NCBI GenBank assembly: GCA_034359265.1
Contig: CP136896.1
Location: 67,777,501-67,841,500, forward strand
Origin: Canna indica
Lineage: Eukaryota > Streptophyta > Magnoliopsida > Zingiberales > Cannaceae
Reading direction: 5' to 3'
Length of the DNA: 64,000 nt
Shown: positions 34,401 through 46,302 of the stretch, piece by piece
How positions within the stretch are numbered: the stretch's first letter is position 1
How the letters are laid out: each line of letters starts with the position of its first letter
Program-made: the position numbers and the translations under genes
The notes under the pieces: generated by a model
Database searches by the model: none
Told to the model about the DNA's origin: nothing
What the model saw: the letters and a program-made list of their open reading frames with translations, nothing else

Positions 34401-37400
34401 TCATTCATGGCTTTTCAGGTATTTAACAAGGAAACCAGTATTGCCTTCAGGTTCTTATGTTTTGATTAGTGGCAATCCATATATGCTACTTGCTATGCCG
34501 AGTTTTGTATTTCTTATCTACTTAAAATACATACATTGTCAAATAAACAAAAGATACCATCTTTCTCCTCATACTAAGTTAAGATAGGCGAATGAATTGA
34601 AGCTTTCTGGCATGAGGAAAGGAAGATGATGCTGTGAAAAACCATTACGATTTACAACTTCTAAACCTTGGATACATTAAGAAAAGTCACACATTAACAT
34701 GTTATCATATTGTGAGAGATCTGCTCACTAAAATCATGTTGAAGCACTGTCCTAACTATCAGAGATCATGCAATTTTCCATGTCATGGTTTACTAGGATC
34801 CATTCATTAGTTACAATGATACATCTATGAACTATATGATGTTTGTTTCATTCTCTTCATAAATTCTTCTTTACCTTTTTTTTCCTTGTTTCTGCAGTTG
34901 TTGCAACAGATGATGAGAAGATTGCAGAATGTTGTAGAGGATTCGGAGCAGATGTTGTAATGACATCAGTAGGTTGCAGGAATGGTAACTAACTGTTCTT
35001 TCTATCTATTCTTTTTTACCTGGGATTCTAATTTGAAATTTGAGTTACTTGTTATGTTATTATTTGCTGATTTATAGGGACTGAACGTTGTAATGAAGCC
35101 CTCCAGAAACTTGGAAAGGATTATGACATTGTTGTCAATATCCAGGGTGATGAGCCACTCATTGAACCTGAGATAATAGATGGTATTGTTAAAGCATTGC
35201 AGGTAGTTATCATATTCATGTCCTGATTTCTGTGTTCTTTATCTAGTCATGCAGGAGTTTTACTTCTCCGAAATGTCATGCTACAATGTTGAGGAACATA
35301 TTTCATATTTAGACAGAATGTTTGCAGTGCTTTGATGTCTGTTGCACACAACTACAATCCCATGTATATATATGGTTATATAACATGGGAAGATCCTTTT
35401 TGTGGCTTTTGGTAGTCTGTTTCATTTATTACTGACTGTTGATTCTTCTACCACGTGGCCAAAATCTCAAACATGATAGGATCTCAAAATTTTTATGATA
35501 TCATTCACGTGCATTGTCTAACATACCTGTAATGAATTTTGCAATGATTTAAGTATGTCTTCAAGTACATTAGAAGTTATAAACAGCTACATGCTTTTGC
35601 TTTAATACAACACATGTGGGATTTGCATTTAGATGCTGGAGCTCATTCTGTGGTTTTAGCAGTGATGTCTCTTGGACTGTTACGACTTACAAATGACTTA
35701 GCTTTCAAAAACAAAATAGCAAATTTAACTATTCTGACATTTTAATTTCCCAGAATCAGTGCTGCCAAATTATGCTATCCACTAAAACCTAAATGTGTCT
35801 GGTGCAACAGATGCAGTTGTTTAACCTGCAGACATGTCAAACTCTTTTAGCCCGCTAAAAGTTGACTTCAATTATATATCTTGTCACTCCATCAATTTAT
35901 CAGATACGATATATTTTGTGGCCCAAGTTGTAAATTCCAATGTGTATATGTTAAATTTGATTGGTGACTGACTTTTCAAAAAGCTTAAATTATTAAGAAA
36001 CAACACAATCTATATATTTATATTCTTAGAACTCTTTTTAATGCTTAGACAGGCAAGTTGGATTTGACTAGTTCAAGTCCGACATGTGAACTCAATCTGA
36101 TTGAGGGCATTTGTTTTATTATTGACATTACCAGGAAAACTGAGGATCTCATGCAATTATACAATATTAAATTTAATTAGGTGACCAATTTTTTCAAAAT
36201 CATAAATCGTTTGGCAAGAAATCAATCTATTTATATTAATATGAAAGAGTAAGATACATTTTTCCATAACATTCAAAAGTCAAAAATTCTCTGTGCTTAT
36301 CTTTTTATTGATAGGTTTCAGATTTATGCATTATGCTGCATGATTTGTTACTGCTGTTCATTTTTATTGGAGTATGTTACATGCTGTAGGGAGCTCCTGA
36401 TGCTGTTTTCAGTACTGCTGTTACATCCTTAAAACCTGAAGATGGACTGGACCCCAACAGGGTAAAGTGTGTGGTTGATAATCGTGGATATGCAATCTAC
36501 TTCTCACGGGGATTAATACCATTCAACAAGTTTGTATCATTTTAGCATCTATAGACACTATCTTGGATCTTCATGATTCCTTCTGCTACAATCTTACCTG
36601 CTCGTACAATGCAGGTCAGGAAAAGTTAATCCACAATTTCCTTATCTACTTCATTTAGGCATTCAGGTATATATGTCACTCCTGGAGATGCTTGTCTGTA
36701 TCTAGCATTTGTATTCATTAATTGTCTAACAGTGATTCTTCTCCTTTGAGATAACTACAATTATGTTTGTTAATATACTGCACTCCTATTATTTTTTCCT
36801 CATTTTTGAACCATTTTTTTGTCTAATCAGAGCTATGACGCAAAGTTCTTGAAGATCTATCCTCAGTTGCCACCTACTCCTCTGCAACTGGAAGAAGATC
36901 TTGAGCAACTGAAAGTACTTGAAAATGGGTACAAGATGAAGGTAACTTGAAATATCAAGTGACATTTGAGTGGTTATGCTAGAAAAAAACATGATATCTT
37001 TTCCTATAATTAGTTCTTTTTTTCTTTTTCTCAGAACATTTCTCTAATAATAATAACTGCTTGCTATAATATGTTTGATAAATTTGGTGTGAGGGTTGAT
37101 TCAATTTACTAATTAACTTGAAGTCCTGCTTTAGTAGATGCACATGTTTAAAATATGTGGATAATGAGAGGCGATGAAGAAGTTACACCACGACATAAAC
37201 TTAGAAGTTATCAAACTAGTCTCGCTTATAATAACACAATGGAAATGGTAAAGAATTTGTAAAGAGAATAACAATTGGAAACACAAATATGGTAGCAATA
37301 ACACATTAACACCTATACGCCAAATGTGAGGGTTGATTCAATTTAAACCCGATCCAAATTCGAAACGGGTCAGAAAAGGCTAGATCAAAAAGAAGAAAAA

Positions 37401-40400
37401 AAAGAGGGCTGCTCTTCTTATGGGCTCGTCCTGGCCCAAGTGGGTTGTGCCCACCTTTCTCCAGTGGCACCATGTGCTAAGCAAATGGAGCCAAATGTTA
37501 CGGCTGCTTTGAAGATGAGCCATGCAAACGAATTGATAAACTTAATTATATTTAGCATTTCATTTGTAGCTTCTGTAGTTGACCGATCAAAGAAAGGAAT
37601 GAATCAAAGCTGGGATTACGCAAAGCTGCTGCCTCAATTACTGCACGCAATTCGAGGCAACATTACATGATAGAAGAGTTTTATTTCTTTGCACGCAATT
37701 CCAAGACTCAGCTCAATTATTGGTGCCACCTCATTCTTCGATCAAAGCATATTTTTCGGTCAAAATTACTGCTGCTGCAGTCTGATTAAATCTGAGTACC
37801 TCAGAAATAGCACAATGTCGGGTCCTCTTTCCCTATAAAAGGAGGTTTATTCCAAAGTTCCAAAACTTCCCGAAAACCTTGTTTCCAAGCAGTGTTCCTT
37901 TTCGGCAACACTCTTCTCCTTCACACCGTCTCAGGCAGAAGCAAGAAGATCAAAGTGTAGCACGCGACATCCAAAGCTCTCTATCGCAGCTTAGGCAGAA
38001 GCAGAAAATTAGATTTTGCGGTGCAGAAAAACTCTCGATTTCAGACAATATTTTTCTTTTATTGTTTAGTCATCGGTTTTTCTTCTGATTCACTGGTACT
38101 GATCAGATTCACTCTCTTATAAATAAAAATCAGTGCCCTCTTCTCCTCGTGGATGTAGGACCGGTACCCCGTCGGTCCGAACCACGTAAATTCTTGGTGC
38201 TTTTTGCTCTTTTGGATTTATTCGTTTTGGCTACTTTGTTTTTTTTTGGCGTTTGGATTTTTGGATCCTTGCGGGAAGATTCACATCTTACTTTTGTTTT
38301 GTCCTGGTATATTGTAGCAACTTTTTCCATACATCTGCAGCTGTCTTTCTGGTGCGACTTCCCGCAATGCCTCGTCGCAAATGCTCATGTACAAAGTTGC
38401 TTTAGCACTGCTGTCGGTTCGGTTCTTTTTCTTTTCAGTGCCTTCAATCATGTCCCATCAAATAATGATGTCTATTAGGTTCTCCTTGACTAGTATTGCT
38501 TTCCTCTTCAAGGCCCATAACGAATAGTTGATATTATGGTCTAGTTTCTGGATTTTGTACTTTGCCCCTGACATTATGGATTGTTGGCTCTAATACTACA
38601 ATTGTTCGGAAGAAAACAGATCTTCTTGCAAGGATCCAAAAATCAAAATACATTTCTTTGATCTAGGTTCTAATTTTCCTTCATTCAGACTAACATAGAC
38701 AATGCTCCTAAATATTTTGAGGTGAGATCCGTTTGGATTTTTGGATCCTAGTAGGAAGATCCGTTTTCTTCCTAACAGTTGTGGTATCATAGCCAACAAT
38801 CCATACTGTCAGGGGCAAAATACGAAATCCTGAAGCTAGACCATAACGTCAAGTATTCGTTATGGGCTGTCGCAGTCAACTATTTGTTATGAGCTGCAAG
38901 GATTTTTGGATCCTTGCAGGAAGATTCGTTTTCTTCCTAACAGTTGTGGTATCAAAGCCAACAATCCATAATGTCAGGGGCAAAGCAAGAAATCCAGAAG
39001 TTAGACCATAACGTCAACTATTCGCTATGGGCCCTGAAGATGAAAGCAATACTAGTCAAGGAGAACCTATAGGACGTCATTATTGGACGAGACATGATAA
39101 AAGGCACTGAAAGGGAAAAGAACCAAGCCGACGACAGTGCTGAAGCAATTTTGTACATAAGCATCTGCGACAAGGCATTGCGGGAAGTCGAATCAGAAAA
39201 GACAGCTGCTGTATGGAAAGAGCTTGCTACAATCTATAAGGATAAAACTCTGACAAGTAAGATGTTGATCTTCATGCAAGGATCCAAAAATCCAAATGCC
39301 AAAAAAAAACAAAGTAGCCAAAACAAATAAATCCAAAAGAGCAAAAAACACAAGAATTTACGTGGTTCAGCCCGACGGCGTTATCGGGGTACCGATCCTA
39401 CATCCACGGGGAGAAGAGGGCACTAATATTTATTTATAAGAGAGGGAATCCGGTTAGTACAAGTGAATCCGAATAAAAATTGATGATTAAACAATAAAAG
39501 AAAAATATTGCCTGAAATCGAAAAAAAATTTGCACCCCGGAATCTATTTCCTGGTTTTGCCTAAAACTGCGAAAGAGAGCTGTGGATGCCTCGTCCTACA
39601 CTTTGATCTTCTTGCTTCTGCCTGAGACGGTGTGAAGGAGAAGAGTGCCGTCGGAAAGGAACACCGCTTGGAAACAAGGTTTTCAAGATGATTTGGAACT
39701 TTGGAGTAAACCTCCTTTTATAGGGAAAGAGGAGCCGACATTGTGCTATTTCTGAGGTGCTTAGATTTAATCAAACGGCTGTTGCAATAATTTTGACCGA
39801 AATATATGCTTTGGCCGAAGAATGAGACAACAGCAACAATTGAGCTGAGTCTTGGAATTGCGTGCGAAGAAATAAAACTTCCCTATCATGTAATGTTGCC
39901 TCGAATTGTGTGCAGCAATTGAAGCAGCAGCTCCATGTAATCCCAGCTTTGATTCATTCCTTTCTTTGACCGATCAACTACAGAAGCTACAAATGAAATG
40001 CTAAATATATTTGAGTTTATCAATTCGTTTGCATGGCTCATCTTCAAAGCAGTTGTAACATTTGGCTCCATGCGCTGAGCACATGGTACCATTCGAGAAA
40101 GGTGGGCTCGGCCTAAGCCCATAAGAAGAGCAGCCCTCTTTTTTTCTTCTTCTTTTTGATTCACCCTTGTATTTCTAGCCCATTTCGAATTTGGATCAGG
40201 TTTAAATTGAATCAACCCTCACATTTGGCGTATAGGTGTTATTGCTACCATATTTGTATTTTTAATTGTTATTCTCTTTACAAATTCTTTACCATTTCCA
40301 TTGTGTTATTATAAGCGAGACTAGCTTGATTACTACTGCGTCTATGTCGTGGTGTTACTGACTTACTTCTTCATCGCCTCTAATTATGCACATATTTTAA

Positions 40401-40709
40401 AGTTGTGCATCTACTAAAGCAGGACTTCAACTTAATTAGTTTATCTTAGAGGAGGTAGTTTGGTTCATTAATCTGAATGAAAGACATCATTTTGCAGAAG
40501 TCAGATAAGGACCTTAAGTGATCCAAGACCCCCAAAAAAATAATTGAAATCCAATTGTTTGCCCTGTTTCTGTATCATCCTAAAGTTGTCTGTCCTTAAC
40601 TCCTATCTTATTGCAGGTAATCAAGGTGAACCATGATGCCCATGGTGTAGACACCCCTGAAGATGTCCAAAAAATAGAATCATTGATGCGAGAAAGAAAT
40701 ATCAAATAG
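31465..40709 (+). CDS. KDSB: CMP-Kdo synthetase (3-deoxy-manno-octulosonate cytidylyltransferase)
   Basis: Eight exons in phase give 297 residues: 31465-31704, 34036-34081, 34898-34984, 35078-35202, 36390-36529, 36615-36666, 36831-36941, 40617-40709. The enzyme joins CTP and Kdo to CMP-Kdo, the donor for Kdo in pectic rhamnogalacturonan II; in Arabidopsis it is mitochondrial. An N-terminal Ala-rich membrane segment ([20 protein letters not shown], residues about 22-41) precedes the catalytic domain: [70 protein letters not shown], and the C-terminal helix [15 protein letters not shown]. Residues SVGCRNGTERCNE replace the more usual SESCRNGTERCNE. Intron 1 carries a hAT MITE and intron 7 a 3.3-kb inverted Copia structure, so the gene spans 9.2 kb for under 0.9 kb of coding DNA. 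The last exon, cut off by that structure, still splices in phase. Confidence 0.95.
32044..32708. mobile_element. hAT-type non-autonomous element, 8-bp duplication AATGGATC
   Basis: In intron 1 of the Kdo gene. CAGGGGCGCACGCAGG at the left and the complement CAGTGGCGTATGCACG at the right are typical hAT termini; AATGGATC flanks both sides exactly (32036-32043, 32709-32716). TGGGGGACA/TGTCCCCCA lies inside both ends. The interior is AT-rich with no usable ORF. Confidence 0.88.
37325..38283 (+). repeat. Copia LTR, left copy
   Basis: Begins TGTGAGGGTTGATTC and carries a TATA box (CCCTATAAAAGG near 37831-37842) in the plus direction. It ends near GGATCCTTGCGGGAAGATTC, where it joins inverted gag instead of the expected end (TTCCTAACA) and primer site. 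Length about 960 bp. The start is inferred from the TG...CA rule. Confidence 0.7.
38287..38580 (-). pseudogene. Copia gag remnant, inverted copy
   Basis: On the minus strand this matches the plus-strand gag at 38960-39270: the minus strand reads [10 protein letters not shown] against LATIYKDKT in the other copy, followed upstream by the leader and primer-site region. No open frame spans it. Confidence 0.7.
38586..38598 (-). other. Primer binding site remnant (minus)
   Basis: Complement of GGCTCTAATACTA, reading TAGTATTAGAGCC, a decayed form of TGGTATCAGAGCC that pairs with initiator Met tRNA in plant Copia elements. Confidence 0.6.
38641..38740 (-). pseudogene. Copia pol fragment at the centre of the palindrome
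   Basis: The minus strand reads [20 protein letters not shown] followed by SKKCILIF, matching the conserved block just after the Copia integrase core (typically KxFGCxAYV...KLxPRxxKCIFLGY). Only about 33 codons survive. It identifies the family as Copia and marks the axis of the inversion. Confidence 0.7.
38782..38794 (+). other. Primer binding site copy 1 (plus)
   Basis: TGGTATCATAGCC, preceded by LTR-end sequence ending TTCCTAACA and a GTTG spacer, followed by leader sequence. Differs by a few bases from the second copy at 38947. Confidence 0.65.
38947..38959 (+). other. Primer binding site copy 2 (plus)
   Basis: TGGTATCAAAGCC with the same LTR-end and leader context as copy 1, about 165 bp downstream of it; the LTR-end/leader unit is therefore tandemly duplicated before the plus-strand gag. 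Confidence 0.7.
38960..39270 (+). pseudogene. Copia gag remnant, plus copy
   Basis: Encodes [17 protein letters not shown], a stop (the expected Trp of a LW-D motif), then [16 protein letters not shown] and [12 protein letters not shown], the N-terminal gag layout of plant Copia elements. It runs straight into an inverted LTR near 39270. Confidence 0.75.
39275..40223 (-). repeat. Copia LTR, right copy (inverted)
   Basis: Complement of the left LTR, ending ...CAACCCTCACA on the plus strand, with the TATA box in the minus direction near 39715-39725. Several small indels and substitutions separate it from the left copy, so the two arms are not recent identical duplicates. Confidence 0.7.
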
Positions 40710-42802
40710 TGGAATTGCTTCAATCGGAGTAACCTGATCCATTGCTGGTTAATTAAGCCTTGTTATCAGTATTCTGTAGGCTTAAACACTTTTTTTCATA
40801 ATACTGTTCTGTTATTTTATGGTTTTGGTTTTGCCTGTTATATATCACATTGGTTTTATAGCTTGTATTGCATGACCAACTTTCTATATTCCCGAAAAGA
40901 CCACAGATATATTTGTGTAGACATTGTTGAGTGTTTTTAATTTTGGGGTAATTTATTGGGATCGCAGTGAGAAAACTGATGGTTATTATTTTCAAATATG
41001 CTTTTTCCATTGCTCCTAGTCTAATAAATGCCAGTGCCTCATTCATTTGAAACTTTATAAAAGATTATGTTTGACATGTTTGCACCCACTTTTCATGGCA
41101 TTCTCTGGCAATTTTTTATGTGTGTGTTTGCACAGAACAAATGGCTTGTCAGGTAATCTACATTTTTTCAGGTAAAGTAAATGCTTTATTGCGTGCTGGC
41201 TAATAATTTGGCCTATCTTCTGGTGGAGTTTCTACCTTGCGATGTTTGGATCGAGTTCACTTTTGTCGAGTCAATCGATATATATTATTTGATATTCTAT
41301 CCTATAGTAACAACGAGTTGGTATTTTTATCATCCACAAGGCAATTGGTGCTTAGAGTATGGTTTATTTGTTCTCGCTTTTCGTTAGAATTGTAACTTTT
41401 ACAAACATTGCGACAAAAATCCATTTAGCGAAAGCCTTTACATGGAATCATGGATGAGTATTATAATATCCAACGCTTCCAAAAGATTGATGACAAAGTT
41501 TGTCCTCGTGTGCAGTCACTTCAAATTTTTCTTGCGACAAAATAAGTGATGTTAGATCACATAAAAAGCTACCACTTTTATCGCGTTTATATACTGTCGA
41601 ACGACACCTTGCGTTGCATCGGGTATAGGAAAAGATCACTAGCTAGGATTAATGCGTAGTGCCAACTTTTAACTTTTATGAAATACTATTCCACATGCAT
41701 CAGCTAGCCTTCAATTAGCAGAGAGATGCGTATTAATTTTACGTAAAAAATACAGCCTGGCTCCTTTCTTTGGTAGATCTATATAGATCAATTATGATAT
41801 AGTTGCATTTGATGGGTACAGGTATAGTTTGAACTTTGAATTGTCTTTGATTGTGGCAATCTATCGGAGTGTCTCATGAAAGCGTACACCCGGAAGCTCC
41901 AATCGTGGCACATACCGGAGTGCAACTTTTATGGGCAGACTGCTCATAGAAAACTTATGAATGAGTGAATATAAACTTAAGCGACTGAACATATATGGAT
42001 GAAAAATGAATGAATATATATGTATTCATTCTTTTTTTATTCATGTTTATATTCATTCTTTTTCTATTCATGTTGAATCGCTTAAAGTTCATATCTATTC
42101 ATTTATAGAGATTATATTCTCAGGCTGCCCATATAATTAAGTTTTTTCCGAGCCTTTTTAATTTCGCAAAGAACAAGACCGAGCTAGCTCCCAATCGATA
42201 TCCCAAAGGTTTCAAATGAGAGTAAAGATTATTCGGTACGTACCATCTTAATTTCAAGAAGCAATCATTGCTAGATTTTCTCGTGTCACCACAATTAGTA
42301 TTGCATATACCTTAATTATGGCCCTAGCCCCTAGGATTTGATTTAAAATGACGTGAAAGTTGTTCCTTAACTTGTGTGTAACCGGTTCTATATACGTACG
42401 TACAGGTTTTTTCACCATCATCTATATATATAGTAATTAAGATCAGAACATGATAATATTAATTCATATCTTACCATTTCATTATTAATAATTAGTTGAT
42501 GACACATATATATACCCTTTAGTTATACCAAATATGATTACTCCAGTGGACCAATTGGGTCCATAACACATTCCACAGCGTGTGATATATAGCACATGGC
42601 AGAGAGAGATATATATGAGAGACTATATGTATAGAATCTGGGTTCAAATAATCTTCATGACCAATACATTGTCATTTCTTATTGCATGCTCGAACATTTA
42701 ATCTCCCACGTACACCACCACCACAAACACATAAAACTCAGAAGCAAATACAATAATATTCCTGCGTGCATTTATGCACGTAATTAATATCTTAGTAATT
42801 GA
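40710..42802. other. Intergenic between Kdo and CLE genes
   Basis: 3' flank of the Kdo gene, then AT-rich DNA. An inverted word pair around 42010-42100 (ATTCATTCTTTTT and AATGAATATA forms) is seen. No gene, RNA or bordered element supported. Confidence 0.4.
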
Positions 42803-43045
42803 CTAATAGTGGTGCTGAGGATCTGGTCCTCCCGGGACCTCTCTCTTGCTGTACATCAAAACCCTTCCCTTCCCTTGCAACTCGTAACTCCCTGCAACAT
42901 CCATCATATTCATACCTCTCTCAATATCATTCCTAGTAGTCCAATATTTGCCGCCATGAAGAAGTCTTGCTTCGCTCGTGATCAAGGCCACTGCTGAGAG
43001 CAAGATGAAGAGTTTGAAGAACCTGAAGCTCATCATCATCGCCAT
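42803..43045 (-). CDS. CLE: CLE signalling peptide precursor
   Basis: An 80-residue precursor on the minus strand. MAMMMSFRFFKLFILLSAVA is a signal peptide (cleavage likely near SEARLL). A variable middle follows, and near the C terminus lies the CLE dodecapeptide REVPGGPDPQHH (42809-42844), preceded by Lys and followed by a single Tyr. The SPGGPDPQHH-type core is closest to the Arabidopsis CLE2-7 group, but position 3 is Val. CLE peptides are secreted, trimmed and sensed by CLV1/BAM-type receptor kinases. The start at 43045 is chosen because a TATA box lies at 43081-43090; an upstream in-frame ATG at 43111 would precede it. Confidence 0.88.
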   Translation of the reverse strand: MAMMMSFRFFKLFILLSAVALITSEARLLHGGKYWTTRNDIERGMNMMDVAGSYELQGKGRVLMYSKREVPGGPDPQHHY

Positions 43046-43080
43046 TATTCTGCATGCAATATCAAGTTGAGATCGTGTCC

Positions 43081-43090
43081 TTTTTATAGT
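43081..43090 (-). promoter_or_regulatory. TATA box of the CLE gene
   Basis: ACTATAAAAA on the minus strand, 36-45 bp upstream of the chosen start codon, implying a very short leader. It argues against the longer in-frame start at 43111. Confidence 0.6.
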
Positions 43091-43181
43091 ATGGGGCGGT
43101 AGAGACGACAAAAACCTTGATTGGTTTAGGGTTCAACAATCTGATCTATATTGCTTTAATTCATTGTCCATATATGTAGTA

Positions 43182-43207
43182 TGCATATATATATATATAT
43201 ATATATA
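43182..43207. repeat. (TA)n microsatellite
   Basis: About 12 TA units upstream of the CLE gene. Similar TA runs occur at 44036-44058, 44785-44802 and 45243-45268. Confidence 0.9.
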
Positions 43208-43434
43208 GATCTGTGTGCTATGCGGTGATGGAAAGTACTGTCGCCTGTCGAGAGAGGATCATAATTAGATTCACCAAAGTTATCAGTCAGGTCCCACCAC
43301 TTTCCCTGCAAATATGGATGCCTTTTCTCTCGAGCTTTTTCTTCGAATTGAACCAAAATAAAATCTAAATAAAAAAAAAGTTAAAATTACGTACTCTCCC
43401 ATACTTTTTGACTAAAGTCTTTTAATGTAATTTT

Positions 43435-43865
43435 GCTAATTTTTTTTTTGAATAACTTCAAAATTAAAAAAATAGTTTTAATTTATTAAATCTATTTCAT
43501 ATCACATAAAATTAGTCTTAAACACTCCACAAAAAATATAAAAGCAACAATATTCTCTACTTTAATCAAATATTTACTGTTTAAGACTTTTTAACATAAG
43601 TCTTGAATAGATTAAAAACTTTAGCTTGAAAGTAATTTTGAACAACTTCAAAACTAGATAAAAAAATTAACTTTCTATTCAAGAATGTTGGGCAAAACTC
43701 TTTGATCTTTAAGATTTTTTCTTGAAAGTCAAAAACAACTTCAAAACTCAAAAAATATTCAATTTGAATTTATTGTATCTATTTCCTATGAAATAAAATT
43801 AATTTTAGGAATTTCAAAAAATATAGCAATAGTGATGTCAAATTAATCAAACTTTATTATTTGCT
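43435..43865. repeat. Diverged direct repeat of about 140 bp
   Basis: The segment from about 43445 (AATAACTTCAAAATTAAAA...) recurs in the same direction from about 43735 (AACAACTTCAAAACTCAAA...) with a shared AAATCTATTTC(A/C)TAT and CAAACTTTATTA-like tail. No coding content; origin unknown. Confidence 0.45.
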
Positions 43866-46302
43866 AATTCACACAAATTGTCGCCTTAATTAATTGTATG
43901 AGAAAATTAATGACTATTTCTAGCTAGCACCCTTTTTAGTTCCAAAAGTTAATTAGAGCAGTGCACGGAGCTGCTCTAATATGTGACTAAAGATGTGAAT
44001 TAAGTAAAAGCAATGTAAATGTTTGCTTCGCTAGATATATATATATATATATATATATTAGTTTGGATCGATGAATTTGATCGGATTGGATCATGTTCAA
44101 ACTATATATATAGGACAAGCTGCATGCATCAGATTGATCAATCAAATCCAATGATTCTTATCCTCGTCTCAATCTCTTAAGTCTTATCACATAACGTACT
44201 GCAAGCCAGCAAGGCGTTCCGGATGTTGTGTTTTGCCTGGGGTTCAATTAATTGGCATTATTCATCCCTTTTATTGTAACCTATTAATTATGCTTCAGAG
44301 TTTCCATTTCAATTCATTATGCCCACTATATATTGTTAAACACGAATTGGATTGGCTGATTAAACCAGGGATATATCCAATATCGGGTCTGATTTGGTTC
44401 GCGCATAAATATTACGAATTGATTAAGAATTTATCATAAAAATATCTTTTATCTTTTAAAACTTAATTTTTAATATTGATCGATTGAACCAATCAAATTA
44501 ATTAATGACGAAGTAATGGAGCAACGACAAAATACGTAATGAATTAGAATAATAACGACAGCATTTAGTGGCGCCGAACATTAACCATTAATTATATATT
44601 AATTTAGTAGGTTGTGGTCTGATGAATCGAGGAGCCGCAAGAACAATATAAACAAGACAAAAACATGTGCTCGTATGAGGAATAAACGTTGTGATATATC
44701 TACTCATGGATTTGTTTTGGCATGCAACAAAAAGAAGATCTAATAATCTAATATATTATCTTGTAAGGGAAAATAAATAAATAAATATATATATATATAT
44801 ATACCAAGGATATCTTGTGCTAGCTTTTGTCCTTTAAAAAATAATTACTTTGTATATGTACAACCGTATCGCCGCATTTTGCCTCTATCAACTGACCTCA
44901 GAACACGCAAGAGGTCACCTTCTTTGTAAAAATTAAGGATGCAATCTCTTGCCACTAATCTCCTTTAATAGTGCAAAATAAATGCTAATTATTAATTATG
45001 TATACATATGTTATAATGACATTTGACTGATCGATGTTTTAATTAATATGGGGTTCACATTCCTTTAAGGATATAAAGAAAGGAATCTATTGTATGCGCC
45101 ATTCGAATTGCATGACTTTGTTAATTAATTGGCATATCATATAAAATATTTTTAATTTTTTCAGCTAAGTGTGAATCTGACACCATGATATTATTATATA
45201 TATTCAGCCTTTTAATTATATGGCGTTGCAATGCACTTGAAAATATATATATATATATATATATATATGTGCAGTTAGTTTAGGTAATTAATATTTTTAA
45301 TTAGTGCATGATTATTAATTTACTACTCTAATATATAGGACATGATGGATTAAATTAAGAATGTGGGCAGTGGGCTATATATATACAGCCTACCCTACTT
45401 GGCTCCTCAACTCTCAAGGCATGCGCGAAAACTGACTCTTCAACTACAAGTAGAATCCATAGATACTTAATTATTTATTAGAACACAATTTAATCATAAA
45501 ATCTCATACTCGTTAATGTCTTCATTTCAACTGAAGTATTGAAATATGAGAAATGCTATTCTCCTCACTCATGTGCCTAATAATTCTCCTAATACTTGCG
45601 TATAATAATTTTTTCATAATTATTGATAAAATTATCACTCATGCCATTACGAATGATTAGGAGAATATAGCAAAACTAATTACATTACATGAGTGATCAT
45701 ATAATTCTAATTAAATGACAGCAACTAAAATAATTTCTATGGATATCCTCACATCCTGCGGTTAAAGGACTTATAAATTTGCTCAAAATTTTCTTGATTT
45801 TTATGTCAAATACTAGACCCTTGAACACATTAATGATTTGTTGATTTTTATGCGAACTATAGCTACTTGTACCTAATTGATCTTCTTTTTCAAGCATGTC
45901 CAAATTATAATCTAAGTTCTAGCTATCTTTGATCCAATTAATGTATAGTTTTTCTTATCAATTAATGAGATAATCACATATATTGAAATAAGTTGAGATG
46001 GTGTTGATTGCATCTTAATTAATCATATATAACTGCAATTAATGTTCGAAAGCAACAAAGTGATATATCGATTGAGGCATGTATATGAGTACCGACTATA
46101 TTTGCTTTGCAAGGTGTTGGTGACTAGCTACATGTGCAAGGTAGGATTATAGGGTACAGTACGTAGAAGCCAATCACTATGCGTGCGCATGACACTAACT
46201 GAGGAAGGCATTGGCTTGTTGAGCATGGGAGAACTTATCATTATATATTGCATGTACGTGGATCACAATTTAATTTAAGGTGGGGGTGGCGGTGGTGGTG
46301 GT
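43866..46302. other. AT-rich intergenic DNA
   Basis: TA microsatellites and AT-rich unique-looking sequence. No gene, RNA or bordered transposon that I can support. Confidence 0.45.

Larger units (their letters stand above)
37103..40445. mobile_element. Large inverted (foldback) Copia retrotransposon derivative
   Basis: The whole 3.3 kb is an imperfect palindrome inside intron 7 of the Kdo gene. The outer arms share about 220 bp of flank (ACTAATTAANTTGAAGTCCT inward), then LTRs in opposite orientation (37325-38283 plus; 39275-40223 minus), then gag remnants in opposite orientation (38287-38580 minus; 38960-39270 plus). The centre holds a short pol fragment and three primer-binding-site copies. 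All coding parts are broken. A transcript of the intron would contain arms of over 1 kb that can pair. Confidence 0.85.

Noticed and set aside
37440..37670. ORF of 76 codons and its inverted partner at 39886-40215
   Set aside because: Both lie within the Copia LTR arms and are the same non-coding sequence in two directions.
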